From Lepturacanthus savala (lineage: Eukaryota > Chordata > Actinopteri > Scombriformes > Trichiuridae): a stretch of DNA of 64,000 bases. Positions within the stretch are counted from its first letter, which is position 1. Every line of letters begins with the position of its first letter. Shown piece by piece: positions 48,701 to 63,700 of this stretch. The notes under the pieces were generated by a model that worked only from the letters and a program-made list of their open reading frames with translations, made no database searches and had not been told where the DNA came from. A program made the position numbers and the translations under genes. The stretch is from the NCBI GenBank assembly GCA_030544235.1, contig CM060464.1, positions 34,305,602 through 34,369,601 on the forward strand, written 5' to 3'.

Positions 48701-51700
48701 AGCTATTGTTTTCATGTGGTTTGTGTTTTAAAGTTTTTATTGCTCCATTTGCATTCTCTCGGTCTGAAGAGCACAAAAAGACAAAATGCTATGTAGGCCT
48801 AAATCAGTATAATATTTTTACAGAAAATCTCATTTACCATTTACTATATGTGAAATGGTATAGTTTTGGATTAGAAATTCACCTGGAAAAGCTATTGTTT
48901 TCATGTGGTTTGTGTTTTAAAGTTTTTATTGCTCCATATGCATTCTCTCGGTCTGAAGAGCACAAAAAGACAAAAAGCTATGTAGGCCTAAATAAGTACA
49001 ATATTTTTATAAACAATCTTATTTACCTTTTACTATATGTAAAATGGTATAGTTTGGGATCAGAAATTCACCTGGAAAAGCTATTGTTTTCATGTGGTTT
49101 GTGTTTTAAAGTTTTTATTGCTCCATTTGCATTCTCTCGGTCTGAAGAGCACAAAAAGACAAAATGCTATGTAGGCCTAAATCAGTACAATATTTTTACA
49201 GAAAATCTCATTTACCATTTACTATATGTAAAATGGTATAGTTTTGGATCAGAAATTCACCTGGAAAAGCTATTGTTTTCATGTGGTTTGTGTTTTAAAG
49301 TTTTTATTGCTCCATATGCATTCTCTCGGTCTGAAGAGCACAAAAAGACAAAATGCTATGTAGACCTAAATCAGTACAATATTTTTATAGAAAATCTTAT
49401 TTACCTTTTACTTTATGTGAAATGGTATAGTTTTGGATCAGAAATTCACCTGGAAAAGCTATTGTTTTCATGTGGTTTGTGTTTTAAAGTTTTTATTGCT
49501 CCATTTGCATTCTCTCGGTCTGAAGAGCACAAAAAGACAAAATGCTATGTAGGCCTAAATCAGTACAATATTTTTACAGAAAATCTCATTTACCATTTAC
49601 TATATGTGAAATGGTATAGTTTTGGATTAGAAATTCACCTGGAAAAACTATTGTTTTCATGTGGTTTGTGTTTTAAAGTTTTTATTGCTCCATATGCATT
49701 CTCTCGGTCTGAAGAGCACAAAAAGACAAAATGCTATGTAGGCCTAAATCAGTACAATATTTTTACAGAAAATCTCATTTACCATTTACTATATGTAAAA
49801 TGGTATAGTTTTGGATCAGAAATTCACCTGGAAAAGCTATTGTTTTCATGTGGTTTGTGTTTTAAAGTTTTTATTGCTCCATATGCATTCTCTCGGTCTG
49901 AAGAGCACAAAAAGACAAAATGCTATGTAGACCTAAATCAGTACAATATTTTTATAGAAAATTTTATTTACCTTTTACTTTATGTCAAATGGTATAGTTG
50001 TGGATCAGAAATTCACCTGGAAAAGCTATTGTTTTCATGTGGTTTGTGTTTTAAAGTTTTTATTGCTCCATATGCATTCTCTCGGTCTGAAGAGCACAAA
50101 AAGACAAAATGCTATGTAGACCTAAATCAGTACAATATTTTTAGAGAAAATCTTATTTACCTTTTACTTTATGTGAAATGGTATAGTTTTGGATCAGAAA
50201 TTCACCTGGAAAAGCTATTGTTTTCATGTGGTTTGTGTGTTAAAGTTTTTATTGCTCCATATGCATTCTCTCGGTCTGAAGAGCACAAAAAGACAAAATG
50301 CTATGTAGACCTAAATCAGTACAATATTTTTATAGAAAATCTTATTTACCTTTTACTTTATGTGAAATGGTATAGTTGTGGATCAGAAAATCACCTGGAA
50401 AAGCTATTGTTTTCATGTGGTTTGTGTTTTAAAGTTTTTATTGCTCCATTTGCTTCCCTCGGTCTGAAGAGCACAAAAAGACAAAATGCTATGTAGGCCT
50501 AAATCAGTACAATATTTTTACAGAAAATCTCATTTACCATTTACTATATGTGAAATGGTATAGTTTTGGATTAGAAATTCACCTGGAAAAACTATTGTTT
50601 TCATGTGGTTTGTGTTTTAAAGTTTTTATTGCTCCATATGCATTCTCTCGGTCTGAAGAGCACAAAAAGACAAAATGCTATGTAGGCCTAAATCAGTACA
50701 ATATTTTTACAGAAAATCTCATTTACCATTTACTATATGTAAAATGGTATAGTTTTGGATCAGAAATTCACCTGGAAAAGCTATTGTTTTCATGTGGTTT
50801 GTGTTTTAAAGTTTTTATTGCTCCATATGCATTCTCTCGGTCTGAAGAGCACAAAAAGACAAAATGCTATGTAGACCTAAATCAGTACAATATTTTTATA
50901 GAAAATTTTATTTACCTTTTACTTTATGTCAAATGGTATAGTTGTGGATCAGAAATTCACCTGGAAAAGCTATTGTTTTCATGTGGTTTGTGTTTTAAAG
51001 TTTTTATTGCTCCATATGCATTCTCTCGGTCTGAAGAGCACAAAAAGACAAAATGCTATGTAGACCTAAATCAGTACAATATTTTTAGAGAAAATCTTAT
51101 TTACCTTTTACTTTATGTGAAATGGTATAGTTTTGGATCAGAAATTCACCTGGAAAAGCTATTGTTTTCATGTGGTTTGTGTTTTAAAGTTTTTATTGCT
51201 CCATATGCATTCTCTCGGTCTGAAGAGCACAAAAAGACAAAAAGCTATGTAGGCCTAAATAAGTACAATATTTTTATAAACAATCTTATTTACCTTTTAC
51301 TATATGTAAAATGGTATAGTTTGGGATCAGAAATTCACCTGGAAAAGCTATTGTTTTCATGTGGTTTGTGTTTTAAAGTTTTTATTGCTCCATTTGCATT
51401 CTCTCGTTCTGAAGAGCACAAAAAGACAAAATTCTATGTAGGCCTAAATCAGTACAATATTTTTACAGAAAATCTCATTTACCATTTACTATATGTAAAA
51501 TGGTATAGTTTTGGATCAGAAATTCACCTGGAAAAGCTATTGTTTTCATGTGGTTTGTGTTTCAAAGTTTTTATTGCTCCATATGCATTCTCTCGGTCTG
51601 AAGAGCACAAAAAGACAAAATGCTATGTAGACCTAAATCAGTACAATATTTTTATAGAAAATGTTATTTACCTTTTACTTTATGTGAAATGGTATAGTTT

Positions 51701-54700
51701 TGGATCAGAAATTCACCTGGAAAAGCTATTGTTTTCATGTGGTTTGTGTTTTAAAGTTTTTATTGCTCCATTTGCATTCTCTCAGTCTGAAGAGCACAAA
51801 AAGACAAAATGCTATGTAGGCCTAAATCAGTACAATATTTTTACAGAAAATCTCATTTACCATTTACTATATGTGAAATGGTATAGTTTTGGATTAGAAA
51901 TTCACCTGGAAAAACTATTGTTTTCATGTGGTTTGTGTTTTAAAGTTTTTATTGCTCCATATGCATTCTCTCGGTCTGAAGAGCACAAAAAGACAAAATG
52001 CTATGTAGGCCTAAATCAGTACAATATTTTTACAGAAAATCTCATTTACCATTTACTATATGTAAAATGGTATAGTTTTGGATCAGAAATTCACCTGGAA
52101 AAGCTATTGTTTTCATGTGGTTTGTGTTTTAAAGTTTTTATTGCTCCATATGCATTCTCTCGGTCTGAAGAGCACAAAAAGACAAAATGCTATGTAGACC
52201 TAAATCAGTACAATATTTTTATAGAAAATTTTATTTACCTTTTACTTTATGTGAAATGGTATAGTTGTGGATCAGAAATTCACCTGGAAAAGCTATTGTT
52301 TTCATGTGGTTTGTGTTTTAAAGTTTTTATTGCTCCATATGCATTCTCTCGGTCTGAAGAGCACAAAAAGACAAAATGCTATGTAGACCTAAATCAGTAC
52401 AATATTTTTATAGAAAATCTTATTTACCTTTTACTTTATGTGAAATGGTATAGTTGTGGATCAGAAATTCACCTGGAAAAGCTATTGTTTTCATGTGGTT
52501 TGTGTTTTAAAGTTTTTATTGCTCCATTTGCATTCTCTCGGTCTGAAGAGCACAAAAAGACAAAATGCTATGTAGGCCTAAATCAGTACAATATTTTTAC
52601 AGAAAATCTCATTTACCATTTACTATATGTGAAATGGTATAGTTTTGGATTAGAAATTCACCTGGAAAAACTATTGTTTTCATGTGGTTTGTGTTTTAAA
52701 GTTTTTATTGCTCCATATGCATTCTCTCGGTCTGAAGAGCACAAAAAGACAAAATGCTATGTAGGCCTAAATCAGTACAATATTTTTAGAGAAAATCTCA
52801 TTTACCTTTTACTTTATGTGAAATGGTATAGTTTTGGATCAGAAATTCACCTGGAAAAGCTATTGTTTTCATGTGGTTTGTGTTTTAAAGTTTTTATTGC
52901 TCCATATGCATTCTCTCGGTCTGAAGAGCACAAAAAGACAAAAAGCTATGTAGGCCTAAATAAGTACAATATTTTTATAAACAATATTATTTACCTTTTA
53001 CTTTATGTGAAATGGTATAGTTTTGGATCAGAAATTCACCTGGAAAAGCTATTGTTTTCATGTGGTTTGTGTTTTAAAGTTTTTATTGCTCCATTTGCAT
53101 TCTCTCGGTCTGAAGAGCACAAAAAGACAAAATGCTATGTAGGCCTAAATCAGTACAATATTTTTACAGAAAATCTCATTTACCATTTACTATATGTGAA
53201 ATGGTATAGTTTTGGATTAGAAATTCACCTGGAAAAACTATTGTTTTCATGTGGTTTGTGTTTTAAAGTTTTTATTGCTCCATATGCATTCTCTCGGTCT
53301 GAAGAGCACAAAAAGACAAAATGCTATGTAGGCCTAAATCAGTACAATATTTTTACAGAAAATCTCATTTACCATTTACTATATGTAAAATGGTATAGTT
53401 TTGGATCAGAAATTCACCTGGAAAAGCTATTGTTTTCATGTGGTTTGTGTTTTAAAGTTTTTATTGCTCCATATGCATTCTCTCGGTCTGAAGAGCACAA
53501 AAAGACAAAATGCTATGTAGACCTAAATCAGTACAATATTTTTATAGAAAATCTTATTTACCTTTTACTTTATGTGAAATGGTATAGTTGTGGATCAGAA
53601 ATTCACCTGGAAAAGCTATTGTTTTCATGTGGTTTGTGTTTTAAAGTTTTTATTGCTCCATTTGCATTCTCTCGGTCTGAAGAGCACAAAAAGACAAAAT
53701 GCTATGTAGGCCTAAATCAGTACAATATTTTTACAGAAAATCTCATTTACCATTTACTATATGTGAAATGGTATAGTTTTGGATTAGAAATTCACCTGGA
53801 AAAGCTATTGTTTTCATGTGGTTTGTGTTTTAAAGTTTTTATTGCTCCATATGCATTCTCTCGGTCTGAAGAGCACAAAAAGACAAAAAGCTATGTAGGC
53901 CTAAATAAGTACAATATTTTTATAAACAATCTTATTTACCTTTTACTATATGTAAAATGGTATAGTTTGGGATCAGAAATTCACCTGGAAAAGCTATTGT
54001 TTTCATGTGGTTTGTGTTTTTAAGTTTTTATTGCTCCATTTGCATTCTCTCGGTCTGAAGAGCACAAAAAGACAAAATGCTATGTAGGCCTAAATCAGTA
54101 CAATATTTTTACAGAAAATCTCATTTACCATTTACTATATGTAAAATGGTATAGTTTTGGATCAGAAATTCACCTGGAAAAGCTATTGTTTTCATGTGGT
54201 TTGTGTTTTAAAGTTTTTATTGCTCCATATGCATTCTCTCGGTCTGAAGAGCACAAAAAGACAAAATGCTATGTAGACCTAAATCAGTACAATATTTTTA
54301 TAGAAAATCTTATTTACCTTTTACTTTATGTGAAATGGTATAGTTTTGGATCAGAAATTCACCTGGAAAAGCTATTGTTTTCATGTGGTTTGTGTTTTAA
54401 AGTTTTTATTGCTCCATTTGCATTCTCTCGGTCTGAAGAGCACAAAAAGACAAAATGCTATGTAGGCCTAAATCAGTACAATATTTTTACAGAAAATCTC
54501 ATTTACCATTTACTATATGTAAAATGGTATAGTTTTGGATCAGAAATTCACCTGGAAAAGCTATTGTTTTCATGTGGTTTGTGTTTTAAAGTTTTTATTG
54601 CTCCATATGCATTCTCTCGGTCTGAAGAGCACAAAAAGACAAAATGCTATGTAGACCTAAATCAGTACAATATTTTTATAGAAAATCTTATTTACCTTTT

Positions 54701-57700
54701 ACTTTATGTGAAATGGTATAGTTGTGGATCAGAAATTCACCTGGAAAAGCTATTGTTTTCATGTGGTTTGTGTTTTAAAGTTTTTATTGCTCCATTTGCA
54801 TTCTCTCGGTCTGAAGAGCACAAAAAGACAAAATGCTATGTAGGCCTAAATCAGTACAATATTTTTACAGAAAATCTCATTTACCATTTACTATATGTGA
54901 AATGGTATAGTTTTGGATTAGAAATTCACCTGGAAAAGCTATTGTTTTCATGTGGTTTGTGTTTTAAAGTTTTTATTGCTCCATATGCATTCTCTCGGTC
55001 TGAAGAGCACAAAAAGACAAAAAGCTATGTAGGCCTAAATAAGTACAATATTTTTATAAACAATCTTATTTACCTTTTACTATATGTAAAATGGTATAGT
55101 TTGGGATCAGAAATTCACCTGGAAAAGCTATTGTTTTCATGTGGTTTGTGTTTTTAAGTTTTTATTGCTCCATTTGCATTCTCTCGGTCTGAAGAGCACA
55201 AAAAGACAAAATGCTATGTAGGCCTAAATCAGTACAATATTTTTACAGAAAATCTCATTTACCATTTACTATATGTAAAATGGTATAGTTTTGGATCAGA
55301 AATTCACCTGGAAAAGCTATTGTTTTCATGTGGTTTGTGTTTTAAAGTTTTTATTGCTCCATATGCATTCTCTCGGTCTGAAGAGCACAAAAAGACAAAA
55401 TGCTATGTAGACCTAAATCAGTACAATATTTTTATAGAAAATCTTATTTACCTTTTACTTTATGTGAAATGGTATAGTTTTGGATCAGAAATTCACCTGG
55501 AAAAGCTATTGTTTTCATGTGGTTTGTGTTTTAAAGTTTTTATTGCTCCATTTGCATTCTCTCGGTCTGAAGAGCACAAAAAGACAAAATGCTATGTAGG
55601 CCTAAATCAGTACAATATTTTTACAGAAAATCTCATTTACCATTTACTATATGTGAAATGGTATAGTTTTGGATTAGAAATTCACCTGGAAAAACTATTG
55701 TTTTCATGTGGTTTGTGTTTTAAAGTTTTTATTGCTCCATATGCATTCTCTCGGTCTGAAGAGCACAAAAAGACAAAATGCTATGTAGGCCTAAATCAGT
55801 ACAATATTTTTACAGAAAATCTCATTTACCATTTACTATATGTAAAATGGTATAGTTTTGGATCAGAAATTCACCTGGAAAAGCTATTGTTTTCATGTGG
55901 TTTGTGTTTTAAAGTTTTTATTGCTCCATATGCATTCTCTCGGTCTGAAGAGCACAAAAAGACAAAATGCTATGTAGACCTAAATCAGTACAATATTTTT
56001 ATAGAAAATTTTATTTACCTTTTACTTTATGTCAAATGGTATAGTTGTGGATCAGAAATTCACCTGGAAAAGCTATTGTTTTCATGTGGTTTGTGTTTTA
56101 AAGTTTTTATTGCTCCATATGCATTCTCTCGGTCTGAAGAGCACAAAAAGACAAAATGCTATGTAGACCTAAATCAGTACAATATTTTTAGAGAAAATCT
56201 TATTTACCTTTTACTTTATGTGAAATGGTATAGTTTTGGATCAGAAATTCACCTGGAAAAGCTATTGTTTTCATGTGGTTTGTGTTTTAAAGTTTTTATT
56301 GCTCCATATGCATTCTCTCGGTCTGAAGAGCACAAAAAGACAAAAAGCTATGTAGGCCTAAATAAGTACAATATTTTTATAAACAATCTTATTTACCTTT
56401 TACTATATGTAAAATGGTATAGTTTGGGATCAGAAATTCACCTGGAAAAGCTATTGTTTTCATGTGGTTTGTGTTTTAAAGTTTTTATTGCTCCATTTGC
56501 ATTCTCTCGGTCTGAAGAGCACAAAAAGACAAAATGCTATGTAGGCCTAAATCAGTACAATATTTTTACAGAAAATCTCATTTACCATTTACTATATGTA
56601 AAATGGTATAGTTTTGGATCAGAAATTCACCTGGAAAAGCTATTGTTTTCATGTGGTTTGTGTTTCAAAGTTTTTATTGCTCCATATGCATTCTCTCGGT
56701 CTGAAGAGCACAAAAAGACAAAATGCTATGTAGACCTAAATCAGTACAATATTTTTATAGAAAATGTTATTTACCTTTTACTTTATGTGAAATGGTATAG
56801 TTTTGGATCAGAAATTCACCTGGAAAAGCTATTGTTTTCATGTGGTTTGTGTTTTAAAGTTTTTATTGCTCCATTTGCATTCTCTCAGTCTGAAGAGCAC
56901 AAAAAGACAAAATGCTATGTAGGCCTAAATCAGTACAATATTTTTACAGAAAATCTCATTTACCATTTACTATATGTGAAATGGTATAGTTTTGGATTAG
57001 AAATTCACCTGGAAAAACTATTGTTTTCATGTGGTTTGTGTTTTAAAGTTTTTATTGCTCCATATGCATTCTCTCGGTCTGAAGAGCACAAAAAGACAAA
57101 ATGCTATGTAGGCCTAAATCAGTACAATATTTTTACAGAAAATCTCATTTACCATTTACTATATGTAAAATGGTATAGTTTTGGATCAGAAATTCACCTG
57201 GAAAAGCTATTGTTTTCATGTGGTTTGTGTTTTAAAGTTTTTATTGCTCCATATGCATTCTCTCGGTCTGAAGAGCACAAAAAGACAAAATGCTATGTAG
57301 ACCTAAATCAGTACAATATTTTTATAGAAAATTTTATTTACCTTTTACTTTATGTGAAATGGTATAGTTGTGGATCAGAAATTCACCTGGAAAAGCTATT
57401 GTTTTCATGTGGTTTGTGTTTTAAAGTTTTTATTGCTCCATATGCATTCTCTCGGTCTGAAGAGCACAAAAAGACAAAATGCTATGTAGACCTAAATCAG
57501 TACAATATTTTTATAGAAAATCTTATTTACCTTTTACTTTATGTGAAATGGTATAGTTGTGGATCAGAAATTCACCTGGAAAAGCTATTGTTTTCATGTG
57601 GTTTGTGTTTTAAAGTTTTTATTGCTCCATATGCATTCTCTCGGTCTGAAGAGCACAAAAAGACAAAAAGCTATGTAGGCCTAAATAAGTACAATATTTT

Positions 57701-60700
57701 TATAAACAATCTTATTTACCTTTTACTATATGTAAAATGGTATAGTTTGGGATCAGAAATTCACCTGGAAAAGCTATTGTTTTCATGTGGTTTGTGTTTT
57801 AAAGTTTTTATTGCTCCATTTGCATTCTCTCGGTCTGAAGAGCACAAAAAGACAAAATGCTATGTAGGCCTAAATCAGTACAATATTTTTACAGAAAATC
57901 TCATTTACCATTTACTATATGTGAAATGGTATAGTTTTGGATTAGAAATTCACCTGGAAAAACTATTGTTTTCATGTGGTTTGTGTTTTAAAGTTTTTAT
58001 TGCTCCATATGCATTCTCTCGGTCTGAAGAGCACAAAAAGACAAAATGCTATGTAGGCCTAAATCAGTACAATATTTTTACAGAAAATCTCATTTACCAT
58101 TTACTATATGTAAAATGGTATAGTTTTGGATCAGAAATTCACCTGGAAAAGCTATTGTTTTCATGTGGTTTGTGTTTTAAAGTTTTTATTGCTCCATATG
58201 CATTCTCTCGGTCTGAAGAGCACAAAAAGACAAAATGCTATGTAGACCTAAATCAGTACAATATTTTTATAGAAAATCTTATTTAGCTTTTACTTTATGT
58301 GAAATGGTATAGTTGTGGATCAGAAATTCACCTGGAAAAGCTACTGTTTTCATGTGGTTTGTGTTTTAAAGTTTTTATTGCTCCATTTGCATTCTCTCGG
58401 TCTGAAGAGCACAAAAAGACAAAATGCTATGTAGGCCTAAATCAGTACAATATTTTTACAGAAAATCTCATTTACCATTTACTATATGTAAAATGGTATA
58501 GTTTTGGATCAGAAATTCACCTGGAAAAGCTATTGTTTTCATGTGGTTTGTGTTTCAAAGTTTTTATTGCTCCATATGCATTCTCTCGGTCTGAAGAGCA
58601 CAAAAAGACAAAATGCTATGTAGACCTAAATCAGTACAATATTTTTATAGAAAATTTTATTTACCTTTTACTTTATGTCAAATGGTATAGTTGTGGATCA
58701 GAAATTCACCTGGAAAAGCTATTGTTTTCATGTGGTTTGTGTTTTAAAGTTTTTATTGCTCCATTTGCATTCTCTCGGTCTGAAGAGCACAAAAAGACAA
58801 AATGCTATGTAGGCCTAAATCAGTACAATATTTTTACAGAAAATCTCATTTACCATTTACTATCTGTGAAATGGTATAGTTTTGGATTAGAAATTCACCT
58901 GGAAAAACTATTGTTTTCATGTGGTTTGTGTTTTAAAGTTTTTATTGCTCCATATGCATTCTCTCGGTCTGAAGAGCACAAAAAGACAAAATGCTATGTA
59001 GACCTAAATCAGTACAATATTTTTATAGAAAATCTTATTTACCTTTTACTTTATGTGAAATGGTATAGTTGTGGATCAGAAATTCACCTGGAAAAGCTAT
59101 TGTTTTCATGTGGTTTGTGTTTTAAAGTTTTTATTGCTCCATATGCATTCTCTCGGTCTGAAGAGCACAAAAAGACAAAATGCTATGTAGACCTAAATCA
59201 GTACAATATTTTTAGAGAAAATCTTATTTACCTTTTACTTTATGTGAAATGGTATAGTTTTGGATCAGAAATTCACCTGGAAAAGCTATTGTTTTCATGT
59301 GGTTTGTGTTTTAAAGTTTTTATTGCTCCATATGCATTCTCTCGGTCTGAAGAGCACAAAAAGACAAAATGCTATGTAGACCTAAATCAGTACAATATTT
59401 TTATAGAAAATCTTATTTACCTTTTACTTTATGTGAAATGGTATAGTTGTGGATCAGAAATTCACCTGGAAAAGCTATTGTTTTCATGTGGTTTGTGTTT
59501 TAAAGTTTTTATTGCTCCATATGCATTCTCTCGGTCTGAAGAGCACAAAAAGACAAAAAGCTATGTAGGCCTAAATAAGTACAATATTTTTATAAACAAT
59601 CTTATTTACCTTTTACTATATGTAAAATGGTATAGTTTGGGATCAGAAATTCACCTGGAAAAGCTATTGTTTTCATGTGGTTTGTGTTTTAAAGTTTTTA
59701 TTGCTCCATTTGCATTCTCTCGGTCTGAAGAGCACAAAAAGACAAAATGCTATGTAGGCCTAAATCAGTACAATATTTTTACAGAAAATCTCATTTACCA
59801 TTTACTATATGTAAAATGGTATAGTTTTGGATCAGAAATTCACCTGGAAAAGCTATTGTTTTCATGTGGTTTGTGTTTTAAAGTTTTTATTGCTCCATAT
59901 GCATTCTCTCGGTCTGAAGAGCACAAAAAGACAAAATGCTATGTAGACCTAAATCAGTACAATATTTTTATAGAAAATCTTATTTACCTTTTACTTTATG
60001 TGAAATGGTATAGTTGTGGATCAGAAATTCACCTGGAAAAGCTATTGTTTTCATGTGGTTTGTGTTTTAAAGTTTTTATTGCTCCATTTGCATTCTCTCG
60101 GTCTGAAGAGCACAAAAAGACAAAATGCTATGTAGGCCTAAATCAGTACAATATTTTTACAGAAAATCTCATTTACCATTTACTATATGTGAAATGGTAT
60201 AGTTTTGGATTAGAAATTCACCTGGAAAAACTATTGTTTTCATGTGGTTTGTGTTTTAAAGTTTTTATTGCTCCATATGCATTCTCTCGGTCTGAAGAGC
60301 ACAAAAAGACAAAATGCTATGTAGACCTAAATCAGTACAATATTTTTAGAGAAAATCTTATTTACCTTTTACTTTATGTGAAATGGTATAGTTTTGGATC
60401 AGAAATTCACCTGGAAAAGCTATTGTTTTCATGTGGTTTGTGTTTTAAAGTTTTTATTGCTCCATATGCATTCTCTCGGTCTGAAGAGCACAAAAAGACA
60501 AAATGCTATGTAGACCTAAATCAGTACAATATTTTTATAGAAAATTTTATTTACCTTTTACTTTATGTGAAATGGTATAGTTTTGGATCAGAAATTCACC
60601 TGGAAAAGCTATTGTTTTCATGTGGTTTGTGTTTTAAAGTTTTTATTGCTCCATATGCATTCTCTCGGTCTGAAGAGCACAAAAAGACAAAATGCTATGT

Positions 60701-63700
60701 AGACCTAAATCAGTACAATATTTTTATAGAAAATCTTATTTACCTTTTACTTTATGTGAAATGGTATAGTTGTGGATCAGAAAATCACCTGGAAAAGCTA
60801 TTGTTTTCATGTGGTTTGTGTTTTAAAGTTTTTATTGCTCCATTTGCATTCTCTCGGTCTGAAGAGCACAAAAAGACAAAATGCTATGTAGGCCTAAATC
60901 AGTACAATATTTTTACAGAAAATCTCATTTACCATTTACTATATGTGAAATGGTATAGTTTTGGATTAGAAATTCACCTGGAAAAACTATTGTTTTCATG
61001 TGGTTTGTGTTTTAAAGTTTTTATTGCTCCATATGCATTCTCTCGGTCTGAAGAGCACAAAAAGACAAAATGCTATGTAGACCTAAATCAGTACAATATT
61101 TTTAGAGAAAATCTTATTTACCTTTTACTTTATGTGAAATGGTATAGTTTTGGATCAGAAATTCACCTGGAAAAGCTATTGTTTTCATGTGGTTTGTGTT
61201 TTAAAGTTTTTATTGCTCCATATGCATTCTCTCGGTCTGAAGAGCACAAAAAGACAAAATGCTATGTAGACCTAAATCAGTACAATATTTTTATAGAAAA
61301 TCTTATTTACCTTTTACTTTATGTGAAATGGTATAGTTGTGGATGAGAAATTCACCTGGAAAAGCTATTGTTTTTATGTGGTTTGTGTTTTAAAGTTTTT
61401 ATTGCTCCATTTGCATTCTCTCGGTCTGAAGAGCACAAAAAGACAAAATGCTATGTAGGCCTAAATCAGTACAATATTTTTACAGAAAATCTCATTTACC
61501 ATTTACTATATGTGAAATGGTATAGTTTTGGATTAGAAATTCACCTGGAAAAACTATTGTTTTCATGTGGTTTGTGTTTTAAAGTTTTTATTGCTCCATA
61601 TGCATTCTCTCGGTCTGAAGAGCACAAAAAGACAAAATGCTATGTAGACCTAAATCAGTACAATATTTTTAGAGAAAATCTTATTTACCTTTTACTTTAT
61701 GTGAAATGGTATAGTTTTGGATCAGAAATTCACCTGGAAAAGCTATTGTTTTCATGTGGTTTGTGTTTTAAAGTTTTTATTGCTCCATATGCATTCTCTC
61801 GGTCTGAAGAGCACAAAAAGACAAAATGCTATGTAGACCTAAATCAGTACAATATTTTTACAGAAAATCTCATTTACCATTTACTATATGTGAAATGGTA
61901 TAGTTTTGGATTAGAAATTCACCTGGAAAAACTATTGTTTTCATGTGGTTTGTGTTTTAAAGTTTTTATTGCTCCATATGCATTCTCTCGGTCTGAAGAG
62001 CACAAAAAGACAAAATGCTATGTAGACCTAAATCAGTACAATATTTCTATAGAAAATCTTATTTACCTTTTACTTTATGTGAAATGGTATAGTTGTGGAT
62101 CAGAAAATCACCTGGAAAAGCTATTGTTTTCATGTGGTTTGTGTTTTAAAGTTTTTATTGCTCCATTTGCATTCTCTCGGTCTGAAGAGCACAAAAAGAC
62201 AAAATGCTATGTAGGCCTAAATCAGTACAATATTTTTACAGAAAATCTCATTTACCATTTACTATATGTGAAATGGTATAGTTTTGGATTAGAAATTCAC
62301 CTGGAAAAACTATTGTTTTCATGTGGTTTGTGTTTTAAAGTTTTTATTGCTCCATATGCATTCTCTCGGTCTGAAGAGCACAAAAAGACAAAATGCTATG
62401 TAGACCTAAATCAGTACAATATTTTTAGAGAAAATCTTATTTACCTTTTACTTTATGTGAAATGGTATAGTTTTGGATCAGAAATTCACCTGGAAAAGCT
62501 ATTGTTTTCATGTGGTTTGTGTTTTAAAGTTTTTATTGCTCCATATGCATTCTCTCGGTCTGAAGAGCACAAAAAGACAAAATGCTATGTAGACCTAAAT
62601 CAGTACAATATTTTTATAGAAAATCTTATTTACCTTTTACTTTATGTGAAATGGTATAGTTGTGGATCAGAAATTCACCTGGAAAAGCTATTGTTTTTAT
62701 GTGGTTTGTGTTTTAAAGTTTTTATTGCTCCATTTGCATTCTCTCGGTCTGAAGAGCACAAAAAGACAAAATGCTATGTAGGCCTAAATCAGTACAATAT
62801 TTTTACAGAAAATCTCATTTACCATTTACTATATGTGAAATGGTATAGTTTTGGATTAGAAATTCACCTGGAAAAGCTATTGTTTTCATGTGGTTTGTGT
62901 TTTAAAGTTTTTATTGCTCCATATGCATTCTCTCGGTCTGAAGAGCACAAAAAGACAAAAAGCTATGTAGGCCTAAATAAGTACAATATTTTTATAAACA
63001 ATCTTATTTACCTTTTACTATATGTAAAATGGTATAGTTTGGGATCAGAAATTCACCTGGAAAAGCTATTGTTTTCATGTGGTTTGTGTTTTAAAGTTTT
63101 TATTGCTCCATTTGCATTCTCTCGGTCTGAAGAGCACAAAAAGACAAAATGCTATGTAGGCCTAAATCAGTACAATATTTTTACAGAAAATCTCATTTAC
63201 CATTTACTATATGTAAAATGGTATAGTTTTGGATCAGAAATTCACCTGGAAAAGCTATTGTTTTCATGTGGTTTGTGTTTTAAAGTTTTTATTGCTCCAT
63301 ATGCATTCTCTCGGTCTGAAGAGCACAAAAAGACAAAATGCTATGTAGACCTAAATCAGTACAATATTTTTATAGAAAATCTTATTTACCTTTTACTTTA
63401 TGTGAAATGGTATAGTTTTGGATCAGAAATTCACCTGGAAAAGCTATTGTTTTCATGTGGTTTGTGTTTTAAAGTTTTTATTGCTCCATTTGCATTCTCT
63501 CGGTCTGAAGAGCACAAAAAGACAAAATGCTATGTAGGCCTAAATCAGTACAATATTTTTACAGAAAATCTCATTTACCATTTACTATATGTGAAATGGT
63601 ATAGTTTTGGATTAGAAATTCACCTGGAAAAACTATTGTTTTCATGTGGTTTGTGTTTTAAAGTTTTTATTGCTCCATATGCATTCTCTCGGTCTGAAGA

